Positions 1 to 8,338 of a stretch of DNA of 64,000 nt are shown here, one piece after another. A program made the position numbers and the translations under genes. Origin of the DNA: Flavobacterium circumlabens (GTDB lineage: Bacteria; Bacteroidota; Bacteroidia; Flavobacteriales; Flavobacteriaceae); NCBI RefSeq assembly GCF_004345565.1, contig NZ_SLWA01000001.1, positions 31,793 to 95,792 of the forward strand. The letters run 5' to 3'. Every line of letters begins with the position of its first letter. Within the stretch, counting starts at the first letter, position 1. Under the pieces are notes generated by a model. The model worked only from the letters and a program-made list of their open reading frames with translations. It made no database searches and was not told the DNA's origin.

Positions 1-448
1 ATTGCAGCAGTTTAATAATATCTGTGGTTCCCAAAAGTGTGGGTACAGATGATAATTCTTTTAGATTAAAGACTAATTTGCCGCCTGATAAGGTTTTAAT
101 GCCCTTTTTATTATCATTATCAATTACCACTTCTTTTAAAAAAGAAATATCTTTTTCCAGAACAATTGAAATTACAGTATCTTTTACAAGATCGAAAAAA
201 AGGTCTTTTTGGATGTAACCTGCCGGGTTGACGGTCATTTTTATTTTCCCTAAAACAATGCTTTCCGAAAAATGACCCAGCGTATCGGTTATGGTGGAAT
301 AGTGAAGATTATTTACTGTAAAGGAAATATTTATCCCTCCCAAATTTTCATTTTCAGAAGATTTTATATTTCCGGTTATTACAGCCTTTGTTTGCGCAAA
401 CAAACCGGAAAGGCAGCATAAGAAAAAGAAAATTATAGATTTCAACAC
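1..448 (-). CDS. Outer-membrane TonB-receptor-like protein, N-terminal part (truncated by window edge)
   Basis: The minus-strand frame stays open from about 448 to the left edge. It encodes a signal peptide (LKSIIFFFLCCLSGLFAQ), a carboxypeptidase-regulatory-like beta domain (AVITGNIKS, later GINISF and TDTLGHFSES), and a segment reading VPTLLGTTDIIKLLQ. That last segment closely matches the plug start of Bacteroidota TonB-dependent receptors (P-x-LLG-x-D-x-x-K-x-LQ). It is therefore probably an outer-membrane receptor or CarboxypepD_reg-type barrel, with most of the protein to the left. There is no in-frame ATG: an in-frame stop lies just upstream and the ATG at 453 is in another frame, so initiation is at GTG (448) or TTG (445). 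The ligand cannot be told from this fragment. Confidence 0.72.
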   Translation of the reverse strand, partial: MLKSIIFFFLCCLSGLFAQTKAVITGNIKSSENENLGGINISFTVNNLHYSTITDTLGHFSESIVLGKIKMTVNPAGYIQKDLFFDLVKDTVISIVLEKDISFLKEVVIDNDNKKGIKTLSGGKLVFNLKELSSVPTLLGTTDIIKLLQ

Positions 449-479
449 TTCATTTTAATAAGAAAAGCGCGAAAGTAAA

Positions 480-512
480 CAATTATAACCCAATTACATC
501 AGGTTATAATTG
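480..512 (-). terminator. Hairpin downstream of pdxJ
   Basis: Perfect 11-bp inverted repeat (CAATTATAACC / GGTTATAATTG) with an 11-nt loop, 15 bp after the pdxJ stop codon. The T-run behind it on the minus strand is weak, so terminator function is inferred from position. Confidence 0.45.
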
Positions 513-526
513 TTTTAATTTTAGAT

Positions 527-1240
527 TTATTTTAGTTTTTGCAGGTACATATTCACCACATTATCCAGACCCAGATAAAGGGCCTCTGAAATTAAAGCAT
601 GCCCGATAGAAACCTCTAATAATCCCGGAATATTTTGTTTAAAAAACTGAATATTATCCAGACTTAAATCATGACCTGCATTAATTCCCAAGCCTAATTC
701 GTTTGCTAATTCCGCCGCTTTCACATAAGGATCAATTCCGTTTTTATTTCCCAGGTCATATTCGTGTGCAAAAGCTTCCGTATATAATTCGATTCTTTCG
801 GTGCCGGTTTTTTTTGCTCCTTCAATCATTTCTAAAACCGGATCAACAAAAATCGAAGTTCGGATTCCGTTACGCTGAAATTCCCGGATAACTTCACTTA
901 AATAAGATTGATTTTTCAGGGTATCCCAACCTGCAGAAGATGTAATAGCTCCTATGGCATCCGGAACCAATGTAACCTGTGTCGGCTTGCATTCTAAAAC
1001 CAGATCGATAAAATTATGCTGCGGATTTCCCTCTATATTGTATTCGGTATGCACGATGGCTTTTAAATCACGAGCATCCTGATAACGAATATGACGTTCA
1101 TCCGGACGTGGATGAATCGTGATTCCCTGTCCTCCAAAATTCTGGATATCTGTTGCTACTTTCAACAAATCAGGAACATTTCCACCACGCGCATTTCTCA
1201 GTGTTGCAATTTTATTGATATTTACACTTAATTTTGTCAT
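527..1240 (-). CDS. pdxJ: Pyridoxine 5'-phosphate synthase PdxJ
   Basis: 237 aa, the normal length for PdxJ. The enzyme condenses 3-amino-1-deoxyacetone phosphate (1-amino-propanone 3-phosphate) with deoxyxylulose 5-phosphate to make pyridoxine 5'-phosphate, the ring-closing step of de novo vitamin B6 synthesis in the cytoplasm. Visible family signatures are the N-terminal LSVNINKIATLRNARGG, GGQGITIHPRPDERHI (residues 36-51), EYNIEGNP (66-73) and a C-terminal GINAGHDLS phosphate-site segment. It is monocistronic, transcribed away from the CBS gene, with a hairpin just after its stop. The start is the ATG that gives the conserved MTKLSVNINK end. Confidence 0.95.
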   Translation of the reverse strand: MTKLSVNINKIATLRNARGGNVPDLLKVATDIQNFGGQGITIHPRPDERHIRYQDARDLKAIVHTEYNIEGNPQHNFIDLVLECKPTQVTLVPDAIGAITSSAGWDTLKNQSYLSEVIREFQRNGIRTSIFVDPVLEMIEGAKKTGTERIELYTEAFAHEYDLGNKNGIDPYVKAAELANELGLGINAGHDLSLDNIQFFKQNIPGLLEVSIGHALISEALYLGLDNVVNMYLQKLK

Positions 1241-1282
1241 ATAAATAGATAATTAATTCTAGTAACATTATATTTGTTACCA

Positions 1283-1290
1283 CAAAAATA
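1283..1290 (-). promoter_or_regulatory. Putative -7 element for pdxJ
   Basis: TATTTTTG matches the Bacteroidota -7 consensus TAnnTTTG and lies 42 nt before the pdxJ start. No clear TTG -33 element is seen at the usual spacing. Confidence 0.35.
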
Positions 1291-1356
1291 CAAAGTAAAA
1301 CGTAGCAGTTTTTGCTATTTTTTGATTATTTTGCGTTAAATATCTACAACTGATTT

Positions 1357-2016
1357 ATGACAGAAATTACCAACTATATCACAAACGATTTTCGAGCAAT
1401 CGACAGCCAGGAAACGATAGCGTCGGTTCAGGACTTTTTTGCCGACGTAAGTTTTTCACATTTTCCGGTTTTAGAAGATGGCATTTTCATCGGAAGCATC
1501 GCGGCCGATGATGTTGAAACTTTTGATACAGACAAGAAAGCTATCGATTACAAATATACCTTAGAACGTTTTTTTGCACGAAAATCTATGATCTGGCTAG
1601 ATCTTTTAGAAGTTTTTGCTAAAAATCATACCAATACTATTCCTGTTCTGGACGAAAATAACAGCTATATCGGCTATTACGAAATGGAAGATATTATGAA
1701 GTTTTTTAAGGACACTCCATTTTTAAAAGAACAAGGCGGCATCATTATCGTTCAAAAAGGGATTGTTGACTATTCCATGAGCCAGATAACGCAGATTGTA
1801 GAAAGCAATAACGGCAAAATTTTAGGCTGTTTTATCTCCGAAGCTGATATGGAAAACGTTCAGATTACCGTCAAAATCGGATTGGGCGCCATGAACGAAA
1901 TCATTCAGACTTTCAGAAGATATAATTACGAAATTGTCTCTGAACATCAGGAAGATACCTATATCAACAGCTTAAAAGAGCGCTCTGATTATTTAGACAA
2001 ATACCTTAATATATAA
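1357..2016 (+). CDS. CBS-pair domain protein with ACT-like C-terminus
   Basis: 219 aa, no signal peptide or membrane segment, so cytoplasmic. Two CBS motifs are visible: ETIASVQDFF...HFPVLEDGIFIGSIAADD (about 19-52) and SMIWLDLLEVFAKNHTNTIPVLDENN...GYYEMEDI (about 77-113). The remainder (about 127-190: GIIIVQKGIVDYSMSQIT...ILGCFISEADMENVQITVKI) looks like an ACT-type ligand-binding fold. CBS pairs usually bind adenosine nucleotides, so this is probably an energy or ligand sensor. The partner enzyme is unknown. It lies divergent from pdxJ and 94 bp before nadK on the same strand, with a long inverted repeat between them. Confidence 0.8.
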   Translation: MTEITNYITNDFRAIDSQETIASVQDFFADVSFSHFPVLEDGIFIGSIAADDVETFDTDKKAIDYKYTLERFFARKSMIWLDLLEVFAKNHTNTIPVLDENNSYIGYYEMEDIMKFFKDTPFLKEQGGIIIVQKGIVDYSMSQITQIVESNNGKILGCFISEADMENVQITVKIGLGAMNEIIQTFRRYNYEIVSEHQEDTYINSLKERSDYLDKYLNI

Positions 2017-2026
2017 AATTAGAAAA

Positions 2027-2101
2027 TTAGATAATGAGTCAATTGAATAATTCCTGAATGAACGACACATTATCCAATTATCCAATTGACTCATTATCTA
2101 A
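2027..2101. repeat. 19-bp perfect inverted repeat between CBS gene and nadK
   Basis: TTAGATAATGAGTCAATTG (2027-2045) and its exact reverse complement (2083-2101) flank a 37-nt spacer. The spacer contains further degenerate ATTATCCAATT words. The right arm ends 9 bp before the nadK start. It has no T-tract, so it is not a standard terminator. It may be an intergenic palindromic repeat of the REP/MITE kind, or a leader structure for nadK. Confidence 0.8.
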
Positions 2102-2110
2102 CTGCAAAAA

Positions 2111-2995
2111 ATGAAAGTAGCCATTTACGGACAATATTATCAAAACAGTACCGAGCCTATCATAAAAGATATTTTCTCGTTTTTCCATTCGAATAATGTT
2201 GAAATGGTAATTGAAGAAAATTTCCTGAAAATGCTTTATGAAAAGCAACTCGTTAAAAATGACTACGATACTTTTTCACCGAGCACCTCCTTAGATGATA
2301 GCTTTGAAATGTTGATTAGTATTGGCGGTGACGGAACTATTTTGAGAGCGGCCACGCTGGTTCGTAATTCAGGCGTTCCTATTTTAGGAATTAATGCAGG
2401 AAGACTTGGTTTTCTGGCTACCGTACAAAAAGAAAATATTGATATTTTTTTACAATTCGTAATTGACAAAAACTACACTACATCAGAAAGAACCTTATTG
2501 AGTTTAACTTGTGAGCCGGAAAATGACGCTATTGCAGAGATGAATTTTGCGATGAACGAGGTAACTGTAAGCAGAAAAGACACCACTTCGATGATTACTG
2601 TAGAAACGTACCTGAACAACGAATATTTAAATTCTTACTGGGCTGACGGCTTAATTATCTCAACACCAACAGGATCTACGGGATACTCCTTAAGCTGCGG
2701 AGGCCCGTTATTAACGCCTGATGTAAAAAGCCTGGTCATCACGCCAATTGCCCCTCATAATTTAACCGCAAGACCACTTGTTATTCCGGATGATACAGAA
2801 GTAAAACTTCGCGTTTCGGGAAGAGAAGACCAGTATTTGGTTTCACTGGACTCCAGAATTTCTTCTGTAAAAAACGAATCCATCCTGACGATTAAAAAAA
2901 CGGATTTTAAAATAAAAATGGTTGAGATTCCGGGCGAAACTTTCCTGAAAACCTTAAGAAACAAATTGCTTTGGGGAGAAGATAAGAGAAATTAA
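2111..2995 (+). CDS. nadK: NAD kinase
   Basis: 294 aa, typical for bacterial NAD kinase, which phosphorylates NAD to NADP with ATP or polyphosphate in the cytoplasm. The nucleotide-binding GGDGT motif is at residues 72-76 with the catalytic Asp74. It is followed by LGINAGRLGFLATV, the conserved NE motif in AMNEVTVSRKDTTSM, and the glycine-rich segment TPTGSTGYSLSCGGPLL. All family motifs are intact. The gene follows a large inverted repeat and is followed by a small hairpin-T terminator, so it may be transcribed alone or with the CBS gene upstream. Confidence 0.96.
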   Translation: MKVAIYGQYYQNSTEPIIKDIFSFFHSNNVEMVIEENFLKMLYEKQLVKNDYDTFSPSTSLDDSFEMLISIGGDGTILRAATLVRNSGVPILGINAGRLGFLATVQKENIDIFLQFVIDKNYTTSERTLLSLTCEPENDAIAEMNFAMNEVTVSRKDTTSMITVETYLNNEYLNSYWADGLIISTPTGSTGYSLSCGGPLLTPDVKSLVITPIAPHNLTARPLVIPDDTEVKLRVSGREDQYLVSLDSRISSVKNESILTIKKTDFKIKMVEIPGETFLKTLRNKLLWGEDKRN

Positions 2996-3012
2996 TCTTT
3001 TTTCTGATTCAC

Positions 3013-3036
3013 TGCTATACGATTATAGCACTTTTT
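3013..3036 (+). terminator. Intrinsic terminator after nadK
   Basis: TGCTATA - CGAT - TATAGCA hairpin (7-bp arms, 4-nt loop) followed by CTTTTT, about 20 bp after the nadK stop. Confidence 0.55.
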
Positions 3037-3121
3037 CCCGTTCTGCCTGTATCGAATCTTCATTAAATGTCTCAAAATCATAATGTAAATTGAAAAAAAA
3101 GCACATTTAACTAAACAAACG

Positions 3122-3150
3122 TTGATTCGTATTGATAATTATTATATTTG
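3122..3150 (+). promoter_or_regulatory. Bacteroidota-type promoter for porG-uppS-bamA
   Basis: TTG (3122-3124), an 18-nt spacer, then TATATTTG (3143-3150). This fits the Flavobacterium consensus TTG-N17-23-TAnnTTTG. The porG ATG follows 18 nt later. It is the only good promoter before the porG-bamA block. Confidence 0.6.
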
Positions 3151-3168
3151 CACGCAATTTTTAATTAA

Positions 3169-3852
3169 ATGAAGAAAATTTTTAATTTATTGTTATGTTT
3201 TTTCCCCTTCATCACACTGAACGCTCAAATCAATGAGATCGGTGTTTTTCTTGGCGGAAGTAACTTTGTAGGTGACGTAGGGAATACATCATATGTTTCT
3301 CCTGACAAGCCGGCCTTTGGTATTTTGTATAAGTGGAACAGAAGCCCCCGTCATGCGTATCGCTTCTCTTACACACAATCAAGTGTTATCGGAAACGATC
3401 TTGATTCGGAAGAAACAGGACGAAGCAGAAGAGGTTATAAATTTAAAAATAATATTAAGGAGCTTTCTGCCGGCTTAGAATTTAATTTTTTCGATTTTAA
3501 TCTTCATGATTATCATCCGAAAATTACACCTTATATATATTCAGGTTTAAGTTTCTTTACTTATGATGAATTACACGTATTGGGAGGACAGACTATAAAG
3601 GATAAAAATTCGAATTCTTTTGCTATACCTATTATATTAGGAATAAAATCGAATGTAACTCCTCATTTAGTTTTAGGAGCTGAAGTTGGTGCACGCTACA
3701 CGTTTACGGATAATATTGACGGAAGCAATCCGGACAATGGAAATTTAGCCGTCTTACGTTTTGGAAATTTAAATAATAATGACTGGTATGTCTTTTCAGG
3801 TATCACTTTAACTTATACCTTTGGACAAAAACCTTGCTATTGCGCAGAATAA
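3169..3852 (+). CDS. porG: PorG-family (DUF6089) outer-membrane protein, type IX secretion component
   Basis: 227 aa: a signal peptide ending ...LNAQ, then an outer-membrane beta-barrel pattern (GVFLGGSNFVGDVGN, many alternating aromatic strands, final FSGITLTYTFGQ). The N-terminal INEIGVFLGGSNFVGDVG is characteristic of the DUF6089/PorG family. In Porphyromonas gingivalis PorG associates with the PorK/PorN ring of the T9SS. The identification rests on this match and on gene order: porG-uppS-bamA-ompH-ompH matches P. gingivalis PG0189-PG0193 as I recall it. The protein ends in a short cysteine tail, PCYCAE. The stop is 4 bp before the uppS start, so the two genes are probably cotranscribed. 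No other gldK/L/M/N-type T9SS ring or motor genes are in the window. Confidence 0.78.
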   Translation: MKKIFNLLLCFFPFITLNAQINEIGVFLGGSNFVGDVGNTSYVSPDKPAFGILYKWNRSPRHAYRFSYTQSSVIGNDLDSEETGRSRRGYKFKNNIKELSAGLEFNFFDFNLHDYHPKITPYIYSGLSFFTYDELHVLGGQTIKDKNSNSFAIPIILGIKSNVTPHLVLGAEVGARYTFTDNIDGSNPDNGNLAVLRFGNLNNNDWYVFSGITLTYTFGQKPCYCAE

Positions 3853-3856
3853 TAAA

Positions 3857-4597
3857 ATGAACTTACTAGACTCTATAGATCAAACAAATTTACCCAAACA
3901 TCTGGCCATTATCATGGACGGAAACGGTCGTTGGGCAAAACAACAAGGTTTTTTAAGAGCCTTTGGCCATGAAAATGGAACAAAATCTGTAAAAAAAACG
4001 ATTACCACTTGTGCTAAGCTTGGCATAGAGTATTTAACCCTATATGCTTTTTCAACAGAAAACTGGAATCGCCCAAAACTCGAAGTCGAAGCTTTGATGA
4101 AAATCCTAATCAATTCCTTAAAAAAAGAACTGGTTACTTTACAGAAAAACAACATCAAACTTAACGCAATTGGAAATCTTGACAAATTACCCAAATCGGC
4201 TCAAAAAGAGCTTTTGGATGTTATCGAGAAAACAAAAAACAATACACGTCTTACGCTAACTCTGGCTTTAAGTTACGGATCACGCGAAGAATTGGTAAAT
4301 GCCGTGAGAATCATCAGTGATAAAGTTAAAAATAATATAATTTCAATAGACACTATTGACGATTCAATTATAAATGAGCATCTTTACACGCAAAATTTAC
4401 CAGACGTAGATTTATTAATACGAACCAGTGGAGAACATAGAATAAGTAACTTTTTGCTGTGGCAGATTGCCTATGCAGAATTATATTTTACTAATGTGTT
4501 GTGGCCAGACTTTAAAGATCAAGATTTATATGAGGCTATTATTAGTTATCAAAAAAGAGAACGTAGATTTGGAAAAACCAGTGAACAAATTAAATAA
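3857..4597 (+). CDS. uppS: Isoprenyl transferase (undecaprenyl diphosphate synthase)
   Basis: 246 aa from the chosen ATG. This cis-prenyltransferase adds isopentenyl units to farnesyl diphosphate to make the C55 carrier lipid used for peptidoglycan and surface glycans. Diagnostic motifs are HLAIIMDGNGRWAKQQG (catalytic Asp of the MDGNGRW motif), YAFSTENWNRPK, ALSYGSREELVNA and RTSGEHRISNFLLWQ...AELYF at the C-terminus. A longer frame begins inside porG (3821), but the start at 3857 gives the normal family N-terminus and does not overlap porG. The coding end lies 7 bp before the probable bamA GTG start. Confidence 0.95.
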   Translation: MNLLDSIDQTNLPKHLAIIMDGNGRWAKQQGFLRAFGHENGTKSVKKTITTCAKLGIEYLTLYAFSTENWNRPKLEVEALMKILINSLKKELVTLQKNNIKLNAIGNLDKLPKSAQKELLDVIEKTKNNTRLTLTLALSYGSREELVNAVRIISDKVKNNIISIDTIDDSIINEHLYTQNLPDVDLLIRTSGEHRISNFLLWQIAYAELYFTNVLWPDFKDQDLYEAIISYQKRERRFGKTSEQIK

Positions 4598-4604
4598 TTT
4601 TTTA

Positions 4605-7280
4605 GTGTTACAAAAAAGAATAAAAATAGTCCTTACCCTACTTGTTTTGGGTAGTTTTTCACAAATAAAAGCACAAGAAAAAGTTCCTTTTGATCAGGGA
4701 AAAAAATATATTCTTGCTAAAGTCTCTGTTGTTGGTAAAATAAGCTTCAATGAGCAAACTGTTGTTACTTTTTCCGGTCTTCAGAAAGGACAGGAAATAA
4801 CTGTTCCGGGAGAAGAAATTAGTAGCGCGATTAAAAAATTAGGCAAACTTGGCCTTTTTGATGAAATTGCTTTTTATGTAAACAGAGTCGAGAATGACAG
4901 TGTTTACTTAGACCTTGATATTGTTGAGCTTCCGAAACTAAATGAAGTTAAATTTGTTGGTATCAAAAAGAGTAAAGTAGAAGGACTGATTAAGGATAAC
5001 AATTTAACGAAAAGTAAAATTGTAAACGAAAACTTAATTACAACCACCAAAAATTACATCGAGAATAAATACAAAAAAGATGGCTTTTACAACACCAAAG
5101 TAACCATAACAACTACTCCGGATACAACTGCAGGAAATCAGGTGAATATGCTTGTCAGGGTAGACAAAGGTGACAAGGTAAAAATCAGCAGTATCGATTT
5201 CATAGGCAATACGCAACTTACTGATAACAAGCTAAGAGCAGCCATGAAGGATACGAAGCAAAAAAACGTATTTCGTGTTTTAAAATCTTCCAAATTCATT
5301 CCTGAAAAATACAAAACTGACTTAGAAAAAGTAATTGCGACTTATAAGGAAAAAGGATATCGAGATGCCCGTATTATTTATGATTCTGTTACTTACAACA
5401 AGGAAAAAAACATGCTTGCCATTAAAATTAAAATGGAAGAAGGCAATAAATACTACTTCGGAAATATTAAATTTTTAGGAAATACGGTTTACTCTGACCA
5501 GTTACTGAATCGTTATTTAGGTATTAAAAAAGGAGAAGTTTACAACGGTGTCCTTCTTGAAAAAAGAATTGCAGATAAATCAAAACCGGATGCAGAAGAT
5601 ATTACCAATTTATATCAAAACAACGGTTATTTATTCTCGAACATCAATGCTGTCGAAGTAAAAACAGTAAATGATACCATTGACTTTGAAATTAGAGTTA
5701 CTGAAGGGCCAATTGCCTATTTCAATAAGATAACGGTTGTTGGAAACGACAAAACAAATGATCATGTTATTTACCGTGAGTTAAGAACCAAACCAGGTGA
5801 AAAATACAGTAAAGAGCAATTAGTAAGAACAATTCGTGAAATTGGACAATTAGGATTCTTTGATCCTGAAGCAATCGATCCGAAATTCAAAAATGTAGAT
5901 GCCGGTGCAGGAACTGTTGACATCGAATACAATGTTGTTGAAAAAGGATCCAGTCAGGTTGAACTTCAGGGAGGTTACGGCGGTGGCGGTTTCATTGGAA
6001 CTTTGGGACTTTCGTTCAATAATTTTTCTGCAAGGAATATATTCAATAAAGAATCATACAAACCATTACCTATGGGAGATGGTCAAAAAGTTTCACTTCG
6101 TTTACAAGGAAGTACCTACTTTCAAACGTATAGTGTATCGTTCTCGGAACCATGGTTTGGAGGAAAAAAACCGGTTCAATTTAGTTCTTCTATATCGTAC
6201 AGTAAACAATACTTAAACAATTATGTTACAAGAGACGTAGATAAAAGCAAGAGTTTTAACATCTTAACCTTACAGGTTGGTTTAGCTAAAAGACTTACCG
6301 TGCCGGATGATTACTTCGTATTATCACAATCGATAAGTTATCAGCATTATGACCTGAACAATTATAATACAGGATTGTTTACCTTTGGTAATGGAGCGTC
6401 AAGAAATTTAGCGTACACTATCGGACTTTCAAGAAGTAATAAAGGGGTTAACCCGATATTCCCAACTTATGGGTCGGAGTTTAGTATTTCTGCAAAAGTT
6501 ACCCCTCCGTATTCATTATTTAATGGTATTGATTATTCAAAACTGGGTGACCAGAAAGAATATAAAAGAACCGCTGAAGCAGATGCCACACAAGGTGATG
6601 CAAACGGTATAGTGATCAGAAAAGGGGATTATCTTGATGCAAACGGAAATAAAGTAAATACGTATCAGGAGGCAGCAGCAGATCCTGCTAAAGTAGATCA
6701 GAAAAAATACAACTGGTTAGAATATTATAAAGTTAAATTCAAAGCAGACTGGTACACAAAAGTATATGGTAAATTAGTTTTAAGAACACTGACCGAATTT
6801 GGTTTCTTAGGGGCTTATGATCAGTCAAGAGGTGTAGTACCATTCGAGCGTTTCTATTTAGGTGGTGACGGTATGGCCAACTATTCAATGGATGGTAGAG
6901 AGACTATTCAGTTGAGAGGTTATCCAAACAATTCATTGACACCAATTATTGAAGACAAAACAGATTCGAGATACGGGCAGCAAATTGGGGCAACAATTTA
7001 TAATAAATTCTCAATGGAGTTACGTTATCCAATTACGTTAAAATCATCAGCGTCTATTTATGCCCTGACGTTTTTAGAAGCAGGTTCATCCTATCCAACG
7101 TTCAAGGATTACAATCCATTTGACCTGAACCGTTCAGCGGGTGTTGGTTTACGTGTATTTATGCCTGCATTTGGATTATTGGGTATTGATTTCGGTTATG
7201 GTTTCGATGCTTTACCAGGATCTGTTACGAATAAAGCAAATGGTTGGGAAACACACTTTATCATTGGACAACAATTTTAG
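4605..7280 (+). CDS. bamA: BamA outer-membrane protein assembly factor (Omp85)
   Basis: About 891 aa. The N-terminal half has POTRA repeats (KYILAKVSVVGKISFNEQ, ELPKLNEVKFVGIKKSKVEG, DKVKISSIDFIGNTQLTD, NKYYFGNIKFLGNTVYSD, AYFNKITVVGNDKTND). The C-terminal half is the Omp85 barrel, beginning near GGYGGGGFIGTLGLSFNNFS and ending FIIGQQF with the terminal aromatic. A QLRGYPNNS segment corresponds to the loop-6 (V/I)RG(F/Y) motif. BamA folds barrels into the outer membrane with OmpH/Skp-type chaperones, encoded next. The start is uncertain: no ATG lies in a sensible place after uppS. GTG at 4605 gives a good signal peptide (LQKRIKIVLTLLVLGSFSQ...AQ); GTG 4581 or an ATG inside uppS are alternatives. 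Confidence 0.93.
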   Translation: MLQKRIKIVLTLLVLGSFSQIKAQEKVPFDQGKKYILAKVSVVGKISFNEQTVVTFSGLQKGQEITVPGEEISSAIKKLGKLGLFDEIAFYVNRVENDSVYLDLDIVELPKLNEVKFVGIKKSKVEGLIKDNNLTKSKIVNENLITTTKNYIENKYKKDGFYNTKVTITTTPDTTAGNQVNMLVRVDKGDKVKISSIDFIGNTQLTDNKLRAAMKDTKQKNVFRVLKSSKFIPEKYKTDLEKVIATYKEKGYRDARIIYDSVTYNKEKNMLAIKIKMEEGNKYYFGNIKFLGNTVYSDQLLNRYLGIKKGEVYNGVLLEKRIADKSKPDAEDITNLYQNNGYLFSNINAVEVKTVNDTIDFEIRVTEGPIAYFNKITVVGNDKTNDHVIYRELRTKPGEKYSKEQLVRTIREIGQLGFFDPEAIDPKFKNVDAGAGTVDIEYNVVEKGSSQVELQGGYGGGGFIGTLGLSFNNFSARNIFNKESYKPLPMGDGQKVSLRLQGSTYFQTYSVSFSEPWFGGKKPVQFSSSISYSKQYLNNYVTRDVDKSKSFNILTLQVGLAKRLTVPDDYFVLSQSISYQHYDLNNYNTGLFTFGNGASRNLAYTIGLSRSNKGVNPIFPTYGSEFSISAKVTPPYSLFNGIDYSKLGDQKEYKRTAEADATQGDANGIVIRKGDYLDANGNKVNTYQEAAADPAKVDQKKYNWLEYYKVKFKADWYTKVYGKLVLRTLTEFGFLGAYDQSRGVVPFERFYLGGDGMANYSMDGRETIQLRGYPNNSLTPIIEDKTDSRYGQQIGATIYNKFSMELRYPITLKSSASIYALTFLEAGSSYPTFKDYNPFDLNRSAGVGLRVFMPAFGLLGIDFGYGFDALPGSVTNKANGWETHFIIGQQF

Positions 7281-7322
7281 AGAATTAACGTTTGGTTAAA
7301 AATCATCAAATAAAGTTATGTT

Positions 7323-8324
7323 ATGAGAAGACAATTTTTATTTATATTTTTAGCCTTGATTGTAGCTAATACAAGTCAGGCACAGACAAGATCGACAAGG
7401 ATTGGTTACATAGATATGGAATATATCTTAGAAAATGTCTCTGACTATAAAGAAGCAACAGCACAATTAGAGTTAAAAGCTCAAAAATGGAAACAAGAAA
7501 TTGAAGGCAAAAAATTAGAAATCAATACGCTTAAGGAAAGTCTTAAAGCTGAAAAAGCATTATTGACCAAAGAGCTGATTGACGAAAGAGAAACGGAGAT
7601 TAAATTTCTGGAAACAGAAATGTTAGATTATCAGCAAAAGCAATTTGGGGCTGATGGAAATTTAATTCGTCATAAAATGGCTTTGGCAAAACCAATTCAG
7701 GATCAGGTTTTTACAGCGGTTCAGGATATTGCAGAAGCTAAAAATTATGATTTTGTTTTTGATAAATCTGCAGATTTGACAATGCTTTTCAGTAATAAAA
7801 GGTTTGACATCAGCGATCAGGTGATACGTGTCTTAAACAGAACCGATAAACGGGAACAATTGACTAAAAAACAATTGAAACAGCAGGAGGCAAAAGAAAA
7901 TATTGAAAATGCCATTGATGAAAATCCTGCAATGAAAGACAGGCAGAAAGTATTAGATGACAGAAAAGCGGCCAGGGAAAAATTAATCGAGGACAGAAAA
8001 CTCGAACAGGAAGCAAAGAAAAAAGAATACGACGATAAGAGAAAAGCAATAGCGGCAGAAAGAGAAGCCAAAAAAAATGGCACGGTTTCTGAACCTGCTA
8101 AAACAGATGGCACCACTGCTAAACCGGGTGAGGCCACAGAACCAAAAACAACAACCGGAGAGCCGGCAGCTGCTACTCCAAGTAAAGCAGAAGAAAGACA
8201 AAAACTTTTCGAGCAGCGTAAAAAGGAATTGGAAGAGAGGAAAAAGAAAATTTTAGAAGAAAGAGAAGCGGCTAAAAAAGCAAAAGAAGCTGAAACACAA
8301 AAAACAAATACGACCAATAATTAA
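7323..8324 (+). CDS. OmpH/Skp-family periplasmic chaperone, long form with charged C-terminal extension
   Basis: 333 aa, about twice the usual Skp length. It has a signal peptide (…NTSQAQ) and the OmpH domain from RIGYIDMEYILENVSDYKEA to about residue 170 (YDFVFDKSADLTMLFSNKRFDISDQVI), including the long coiled-coil hairpin. A K/E/R-rich helical tail follows from about residue 180, interrupted by a T/P/A-rich linker (about 255-290) and ending in further charged heptads. OmpH/Skp proteins hold unfolded outer-membrane proteins before BamA inserts them. The position directly after bamA and before a second, short ompH supports that role. The function of the extension is unknown; it could bind peptidoglycan, partners or cations. 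Confidence 0.9.
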   Translation: MRRQFLFIFLALIVANTSQAQTRSTRIGYIDMEYILENVSDYKEATAQLELKAQKWKQEIEGKKLEINTLKESLKAEKALLTKELIDERETEIKFLETEMLDYQQKQFGADGNLIRHKMALAKPIQDQVFTAVQDIAEAKNYDFVFDKSADLTMLFSNKRFDISDQVIRVLNRTDKREQLTKKQLKQQEAKENIENAIDENPAMKDRQKVLDDRKAAREKLIEDRKLEQEAKKKEYDDKRKAIAAEREAKKNGTVSEPAKTDGTTAKPGEATEPKTTTGEPAAATPSKAEERQKLFEQRKKELEERKKKILEEREAAKKAKEAETQKTNTTNN

Positions 8325-8338
8325 TTAATATTTTAAAA

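Noticed and set aside
24..218. 64-codon plus-strand frame at the left edge
   Set aside because: Lies antisense within the receptor-like gene, whose signal peptide, beta domain and plug motif are convincing.
7817..8317. 166-codon minus-strand frame inside the long ompH gene
   Set aside because: Mirror of the K/E-rich sense codons, giving F/S/L-rich translation; the sense frame is a clear OmpH protein.
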